Shown one piece after another: positions 57,646 to 64,000 of a stretch of DNA of 64,000 nucleotides; the stretch's first letter is position 1, and each line of letters opens with the position of its first letter. Source of the DNA: Gyrodactylus bullatarudis (Eukaryota > Platyhelminthes > Monogenea > Gyrodactylidea > Gyrodactylidae); NCBI GenBank assembly GCA_012064415.1, contig SSNU01000127.1, positions 794,812 through 858,811 of the forward strand, written 5' to 3'. A program made the position numbers and the translations under genes. Under the pieces are notes generated by a model. It searched no databases. It was not told the DNA's origin and saw nothing but the letters and a program-made list of their open reading frames with translations.

Positions 57646-58410
57646 TAGGGATCTGCTATTCGAAACGTAAACAATGACATATGATATGATATGTTCTATC
57701 TCATTTCATATACAGGTATTAAATGAATAATCACTGTATCTCATGCTATAATTATAATTATATCATTAATGCTAAAAAATTACTTCATGAGATATTCGAC
57801 ACATATCAGATATATGTTCGAAAACAACCAATAAGATTAAACCTTACAGCGTGATTCATTGAAAGTCACATTTCCTTAGTAAGCATTAAACAGGCCACAA
57901 AACGAGTTCTATAGAATGCCTGATTCTAAAAGAAGTCCTTATTGGAAATATTTGCCAAGATATTGGTAATAAAGGTAAAGGAATATATATTGCATTCCAG
58001 CAACTTCTTGTGCATCCGAGCGAGTTTTCGGTATTGCTGGTAGAATTGTTAACAAGCAGAGAAATAAACTATGTTATGAAAATATCAATAAAATGATTTC
58101 AGTTAGATGTAATATGGATAATTTTTTGAATAAATTGTTAAGCATTTAGAATTAAAGTTTACTTTTGATTCAAAAGCTATAATTATGGCTTTGTGATCTT
58201 TAAAAGGGAAAACTAATGTGAATTATATAATTTTAATCGTTTAATATGAAATATATATCATGAAGTGAGATGTATACGTAAATAATTTAAAACATATCAT
58301 GAAATAATGTAAAAATATATCATGGTATGTTTTATCATTCTATGATATGCTTTTCAGGTACATCTCATATATCATGGAAGTCATTTTACGTTTCGAATAG
58401 CAGATCCCTA
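57646..58410 (+). mobile_element. hAT-family element with 8-bp target-site duplication
   Basis: Terminal inverted repeats begin TAGGGATCTGCTATTCGAAA and extend to about 26 bp. The flanking 8-mer TTGTAGAC is duplicated exactly at 57638-57645 and 58411-58418. Inside, about 57950-58149 encodes IPATSCASERVFGIAG followed by the C-terminal end of a hAT transposase dimerisation domain, ending in TAG after NKLLSI. Stops lie just upstream and the catalytic core is missing. Short ATATCATG/CATGATAT motifs are clustered near both ends, as in subterminal transposase-binding repeats. An internally deleted, non-autonomous copy. Confidence 0.9.
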
Positions 58411-58418
58411 TTGTAGAC

Positions 58419-60014
58419 GATTTACTTCATTTTATAAGCAGAAATGGGATATTCACGTGGTGAAAAATTCATTCAGGATGTATGCCATAGTATCTTGGAT
58501 AAAATCTCTTGTTACATATTAGAAAGGTCTGTTTATAAAGGATCTTCTTGTTTATCATTTACTGCCCTGAGAAATGAGAAAATTTCTCATAGTTCATGCC
58601 AATCAAAGGCTATTCAATGACGTGCTGACATCAAAAAGTTAAACTTAACCGAGAAATTATTCGTGTCATCTAACGATTAATCTTTATTTCAAATAAGAAA
58701 GAAAAGTGAAATATTTTTTTGTAATTTTTGTTTAGCATGAGACACATCGAATGCTATCAATGATTATATTCCCCTATTCAAATTAAACACAGACAATTCC
58801 TCGAAAATGGAAAAAATCAATCACATTCTGTATATATCTATATATGCACAGACAGGTTTTTTGTGTGAAGAAAAATTTAATTTGAAAATTAGCAAGTGTT
58901 AATATAAAACGAAAATCCCACCTAAAATTGTTTCTTGCCTAGCTGAAATATTGGTTTAGGAAACAATCTATTTGAAGTAATGTCATAAAGATTTATCCAG
59001 AATCAATTAATTAATGCAAATTACAAAGAAAAAAAATCAAATTGAAAAGTTTCTTTCACATCCCTTTGATCGAAAGTATAATAAATGAATTTGAATTATG
59101 GATGTGTGTAACAGGAAAATTAATTCTAAAATATAACAATATTCATTGAAGCAGTTCAAAGATAACTTGATTTAAATACGTTTTTAATCTTGATTTGGAA
59201 TAAAGTAGGAAAATTGATGAAGGCTTTATAAAGATATCAAAAGGTCATGGAATTCTGAAATTTATTCTCAAAAAAAATGATAAATTTCCAAATTCTATGC
59301 ATCTCAGAGTAGGATGTACTCAAAAATATCATTCGGTAACAATAGCTAGTAAGATGAATATTTTTCTTTGATGTTATACTTTATTATTTAGATCTCGAAT
59401 GCATTTTTGAATCAAAATTGTTCTCTTGATACGAAAATCTAAAAATAATCTTAATTCTATTTTCAAATTATTACAAATGATACATAAAACACAAATACTG
59501 ATTATATTCTCTATTTAATATGCAACAGTTACTTTTGAGCTTTTTAAGAAATTGATGGGAAAACTTAATTTTTTGGATTTTATCTGATCTGCAATTGATT
59601 TCGTAATAAAAATTGCTCCAATTTTATGCCTATTTAACGAGGGATCATGTTTGAAAAGTCTATTTAGAAACTTTTCCCATGTACGAGAGACTCAAAGTAG
59701 ATTTTTATTGATCCATCTGATAACAAGATAAATTCTCAAGAGGAGAATTTCCAAAGCTCACTTGTTCCAAAAATATTTCCAATTTAATTGATGCACATGA
59801 ATAGATCTATAATAATCAGTAACGAGATGATAAAATTATTTTAGCCAAAGTTTCCCATTAGAGACATTTCTTTTTCTCATGGCTCATTTTATAAAAATAA
59901 ACATATGATATATTGCAATATAATTGTAGAATAAAAAGCCCAAACTTAATAAGCTAAAATTGATAAACAGTCAATGACCAGAGAGGTTAAAGTTATTGAA
60001 ATCATTATACTTGA
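58419..60014. other. AT-rich intergenic DNA
   Basis: No gene, RNA or assigned repeat recognised. Confidence 0.4.
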
Positions 60015-60581
60015 TCATATTCCTTTCTCAACAAAGACTCCTGCCAAATGGGTTGATTTTAACATGGGAAGTCAAGGAAGGAACTCACAATTTACTTATT
60101 CACTGACAAAAAATCATAATCCATAAACACAATTTTCGGGAGGAGAAGCTTTAAGCTGTGATCTTTTTTGGTAAGCTGAACTGAAAGTTTCCTCTCAATT
60201 AATAAAGGGTAGGAATATGTAGATTGGAAATTTGAATGAAATAATAGAAGAATTGTTATTTATTCCTTCCAAAGTCATTTTTGATTGGTTAGAATCATCA
60301 TAAATCCTCAGAATTCAAATTGAAAATACTTTTTCCCCATTTGAATAATTTATAATAATTATTATAATTAGAACAAGAAAATATGAATTTCACATAAACA
60401 GAGATGACCCGGCCACATTTACCTGTTTGTTTCAAATTAATCTCCAGTTTTTTTTGCTAAAAAATTAGTGCAAATATTTAAATGGTATGAATTACATCAA
60501 TGAAATATGAAAAAGACTTTAAACCGTCGTCTCTGAGCTTGTTGCTTCGAACGATCTTAATTTCTGTTACATTTTTAATGC
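60015..60581 (-). CDS. Last three exons of an unidentified minus-strand gene
   Basis: Exons 60581-60496, 60456-60423 (34 nt) and 60040-60015 join in phase. The peptide begins IKNVTEIKIVRSNKLRDDGL, continues KSFSYFIDQKKLEINLKQ and ends TGVFVEKGI before TGA. The first acceptor is a strong pyrimidine tract ending CCCCAG; introns are 39 bp and 382 bp. The EIKIVRSNKLRDDGLKSF stretch resembles one turn of a leucine-rich repeat (L..L.I......D.GL..), but one unit is too little to name a family. Upstream exons were not found within the window's right end, so the gene is incomplete or its 5' exons are short. Confidence 0.4.
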
Positions 60582-60814
60582 CTGGGGAAAAATTTTAGAA
60601 ATATGTTAATTGATTAATTTAAATTTAACATATTAAATATATTCATACTTTATAGTGGTGTCTATAAAAATGTAATCGTGTTTTTGACAATTTCCGTATT
60701 GAGATTCGCTATGCAAGTCATTCTATTTTTCTAATATCTATAGTAATCAATTACAACTATTCTCGATAAATTTTGGAATATGTTTTTACATAAGAGGTAT
60801 TTTCAGAAGATATT

Positions 60815-61310
60815 TTTTTGAAAATTTCGATTCGGCGCAAAAATCCCATTATTTCGAACATTCAAATTTTTATTGATTTGAAAGTGGGAGCGTGGTCAAA
60901 AGATGTTTTTTGGGATCAGGATTAGACAAAATATCGAAAATGCTTAATCTGTTCTAATGCATCGTTTGGGAGCTAAAATTTGATTTTTTAATCATTCTCA
61001 GTACATGAAAATCAATGAAATTTTGATAAATCGAAATCCCTCAAAAATGGTGGATCTTTCGAAAGTTTATCAGTGATATTCGGCTTTCTTGTCAAATTCT
61101 GATCCTAAAAACATCTTTTGACCTCAGTCTCACTTTCAAAACAATAAAAATTTTGAGTTCCAAATTCAAAAAAATGGGATTTTGGTGCGAAATCGAAATT
61201 TGAAAAATGACCATATTTCTTATTAAAATAATCTTTTTATAGAATTTTTTTGTTCAAATCGTGAAAGTTGGCATCATGGGTAGGATCCCAAAAAATCTTT
61301 AACATGTTCG
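60815..61310. mobile_element. Family A element, second copy of the 339-bp identical segment
   Basis: The left half (ggcgcaaaaatcccattatt, gaaagtgggagcgtggtcaa) is the inverted counterpart of the right half. 60961-61299 equals 55295-55633. The right terminus is truncated and followed by family B material. Confidence 0.75.
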
Positions 61311-61319
61311 GAAAGTCTG

Positions 61320-61975
61320 AAAACAGTTTATTTTTCGAATTCCATAATGAAATAAACGGCTAATCTAAAGAACAATTGCCCCCTCTTGTTTTTCAGTGAT
61401 TTTTCTGAAAGACTATGGGCTTTTCAAAATCGATGAAATGAAAACGAATCCCTTGCGGTGACCAAAATAAGACCAACACGATTCAAAGTGAACTTAGAGA
61501 GAAATAAGAGGGGGCAACTGTTCTCTAATTTAACCAAATAAACCAATAAGTTGTGGAAATTTAAAAAATCTCTGAAAAAATTCGATCTGACCAAAATTAA
61601 GCGATTTTTCGATTTCGAAAATGTACCAAACTTCCACTTTTTCAACTTTCGAACCAAAATTTTTATCGATTCCAATGATTTGAAGCAGTTAAATGCAGAT
61701 ATTCGAGATCAGCATGAGACGAAGAATTCAAATTCGGCCATGGAGGAAGAAAGGAAACTACTGTTTTCAAGAAAAAGTTAAACTTTTAAATTTTGGATCA
61801 TTCTCCATCGTGATAATCAATTAATTCATATGTTTCGATTTCCCATGAATTTCCGTGAATTTCTGCAGTCGAATTCAAATTCTTTGTCTAATGCTGATCT
61901 CGAATGTCTGCGTTTAACTGAGTTTTTCTGTAAAAAAAGTGAATTCTCATCTTCATGTCAATTAGGTTCAGTTAC
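61320..61975. mobile_element. Nested inverted repeats of family B type
   Basis: One inverted pair is 61361-61395 with 61507-61535 (core ttgccccctctt / aagagggggcaa). A second pair is about 61684-61738 with 61868-61922 (core attcgagatcagcat and its complement). The right side ends in the family B block gtgaattctcatcttcatgt. The open frames here (61424-62054) are repeat-derived. Confidence 0.55.
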
Positions 61976-64000
61976 ATTCAAAAGTTTCAAAAAGAGTAAG
62001 AAATGTCAAAAAATCGTTAAGCCTCTCCAATACTATAATTCAACATTTTTGTAACAAATATTTATAGATACTTGACTAAACTTGAGGCTTACTTAACATT
62101 AACAACTATGGTAACATATTGAGATCATTGTTTGTCTTTTTTAACTCTAAATGAATTTGTTCCTGGCTTAACTGTAAGACAGATGGATTTAAATAAGAAC
62201 TATTCTCGATGAATCTGGGAATTTATGATCTTTACAAAGATCTCATTAGTGCATCAATATTTTCGAAGCAAATTCCAAAGGCACACTTTCTTTCTGAGAT
62301 CAGTTCAAATTGACAGCTCTTTCAAAAATCGAAATCTGATAATTGGTTATTGATATTTGTCTATTGAGGAGCCTGAAAAATAATTCTGAAAACTTGTGTG
62401 AAAACTGTAATAAACCAGGGAATCTGGTTATTAAAATGATCACTAAAAAAGTTGTAAACTTTAGGATTTCTGCAAAATTCCTGGAAAAAATTCAGGGAGT
62501 TTCAGACTCTCGAATCTAAAAACCAATTACTCATTTAGAGACTTGAATTTCTGAATAAATTTCTCTGTTAATTTTAGACTTTTACTCATAGATCTAAAAA
62601 CTCTATATAACCTCTATATAAAAATATGTATAAAATCTTAAAATACAATAATTTCTTTCAGGCTTGAGCAGAAAATACTATCGTTATTCACCAATTGATG
62701 GAAAGGATATTCTCTTGTTTATAAGACCTGTCCATCAAATTAATCAATGCTTACAACTATTATAAATCAATATTTTGGCAATATATATTCTTAAAGTTAA
62801 CTATAGATATAGAATGAGCGGCAAGATAACACGCATTGGATTGCTTTGGATGATATTCTATGTAAATTTCCCTCGTTAAATGGAAAGTATTGCTTCATAT
62901 CTAGACTAAACCCAAATAGGAAACCAGAAAACCCTAAGAATAAGAAATTTCACTTGTAAGTAGTCAGACTTAATATTCTTTTTCATAAATTTGTGAATGC
63001 TGGGGTAATACAAAATTTTATTTTCCCTCAGATATGTTCCATCCTCTTATTAAATATTTCAACTGAGAAAAACACATTTTTGAAAATCAAAATGAAAAAC
63101 TTGTTCTGATATGCAAACATTTTCCCTTATTTCCCAGAAATTTCTCTTAAAAAAAGACTCAATTTTACTATGAATCCTATTTTCTATGTTGCAAAAACTA
63201 TAATAATTTAGTCATTTTCAATCGAAAAATTTTATGCTAAAACAAACTCAAAAACGTATGATTTTTTAGGAAAAGAGTGGTAAAATTTGACCAATTTGAC
63301 CTTCTCTAGTGTATATCAATCTGGATTCTTTTCGGTAATTTGATTCATAGTTCAACTTTATCGCGAAATAGACTCAAATAGGGGCTTTCTCTGTGCGTTA
63401 ATTCATTGCTGATTTCTCCCTAGGGAAAAAATATTTTATTTGATTACATTTGGCAAATAAAATCTTCGCCTTTTTGCATCAATTAATTCCATGCATCTTG
63501 TTGTTCTCTGTAGTTGAAAAGGGAAAATTAGAAGTAATGAAAATTAGTTTCATTCGAATGATTGTGAATTGTTGTGTGATGACAAACTTGATTTAATTTA
63601 GTTCGATTTAACAAGAAGAATCATTAATCCTTATGTCAGCTAGAAATTTAAAAAATACAGTATTGATTTATCAAGATTTCAATTTAATGTTTGATAATAA
63701 AAATATTTTTGTATTGATACGATACTTGATACTGCCAAAGTGTACTCATTATTACAATATGTGCTTTTTCAAGGTTCTTATAAAGATTAGTGTTCCTCAA
63801 GGTTCCAGAGAAAACTCAGGGAATTTATTTTGGTACCTTAGTGGTGTTCAAATATACACCGAGTACAATTGTCCCCCAGGTTTGGCATATGGGAAAGGGC
63901 ACACCCCAACTTTCCAAGAAAAAATATTTTTTTTCTTCTTTCCACATACTTTTTAGTAGGTCTATTAGTTAGTTTGAAATTCTTTTTTGCAAAAAATATC
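61976..64000. other. Intergenic DNA with unresolved coding-like patches
   Basis: A patch after an acceptor at 62663 reads SRKYYRYSPIDGKDILLF and stops 34 codons in. A short ATG frame at about 62815 ends at a possible donor. A GC-richer block at 63770-63920 is open in several frames. None could be linked to another exon and none is called as a gene. Confidence 0.3.

Noticed and set aside
61424..62054. Several overlapping ORFs of 74-83 codons
   Set aside because: All fall within nested inverted repeats of family B, so they are repeat shadows.
63633..63972. Two overlapping ORFs with a GC-richer core
   Set aside because: Open in several frames on both strands, no domain or splice support; the core may be repeat-derived.

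Overview
The window is strongly AT-rich eukaryotic DNA. Genes are split by GT-AG introns ranging from about 57 bp to 3.4 kb, and most of the rest is decayed transposable elements. The protein families point to an invertebrate animal: a FER/FES-type SH2 tyrosine kinase, a Tctex-type dynein light chain and a degenerin/ENaC channel. An arthropod such as a copepod would fit, but nothing in the sequence proves it.

Layout. 1453-8890 (+): ten 3' exons of a FES/FER-like kinase; its introns hold a Penelope-like element (PLE) fragment and a 104-bp-arm palindrome. 10672-13996 (+): a six-exon gene for an unrecognised single-pass membrane protein of 604 aa. 14-32 kb: gene-poor, with inverted-repeat elements, a 5'-truncated LINE, a serine carboxypeptidase-like fragment and a TTAA-bounded MITE. 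32038-34568 (+): a broken gypsy-type retroelement. 34603-39797 (-): a three-exon Tctex-type dynein light chain gene. 40.5-48.2 kb: repeat-dense, with two hammerhead-type motifs, three PLE pieces and more inverted-repeat elements. 48349-50061 (-): an intronless 570-aa DEG/ENaC subunit. 50-64 kb: inverted-repeat elements (two share an apparently identical 339-bp stretch), a hAT element with perfect target-site duplications, a possible isolated exon, a decayed coding remnant and the last exons of an unidentified minus-strand gene near 60 kb.

The most unusual content is RNA-based. A hammerhead ribozyme with a complete canonical core lies in the loop of a 117-bp-arm inverted repeat at 41.3-41.6 kb. 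A mutated relative lies 0.8 kb away on the other strand. Hammerhead-like motifs with weak helix II sit in the 3' tails of PLE fragments, and in two of them helix I differs in sequence but still pairs. In the motifs not damaged by deletion, helix III would be a 6-8 nt palindrome, as in the minimal hammerheads known from PLEs that work better as dimers.

The protein genes are unrelated and show no shared pathway. Coordinates, splice sites and reading phases were worked out by hand. The exon chains of the kinase, the membrane protein and the dynein light chain each keep phase through to a stop. Family assignments rest on motif recognition, not on database searches.
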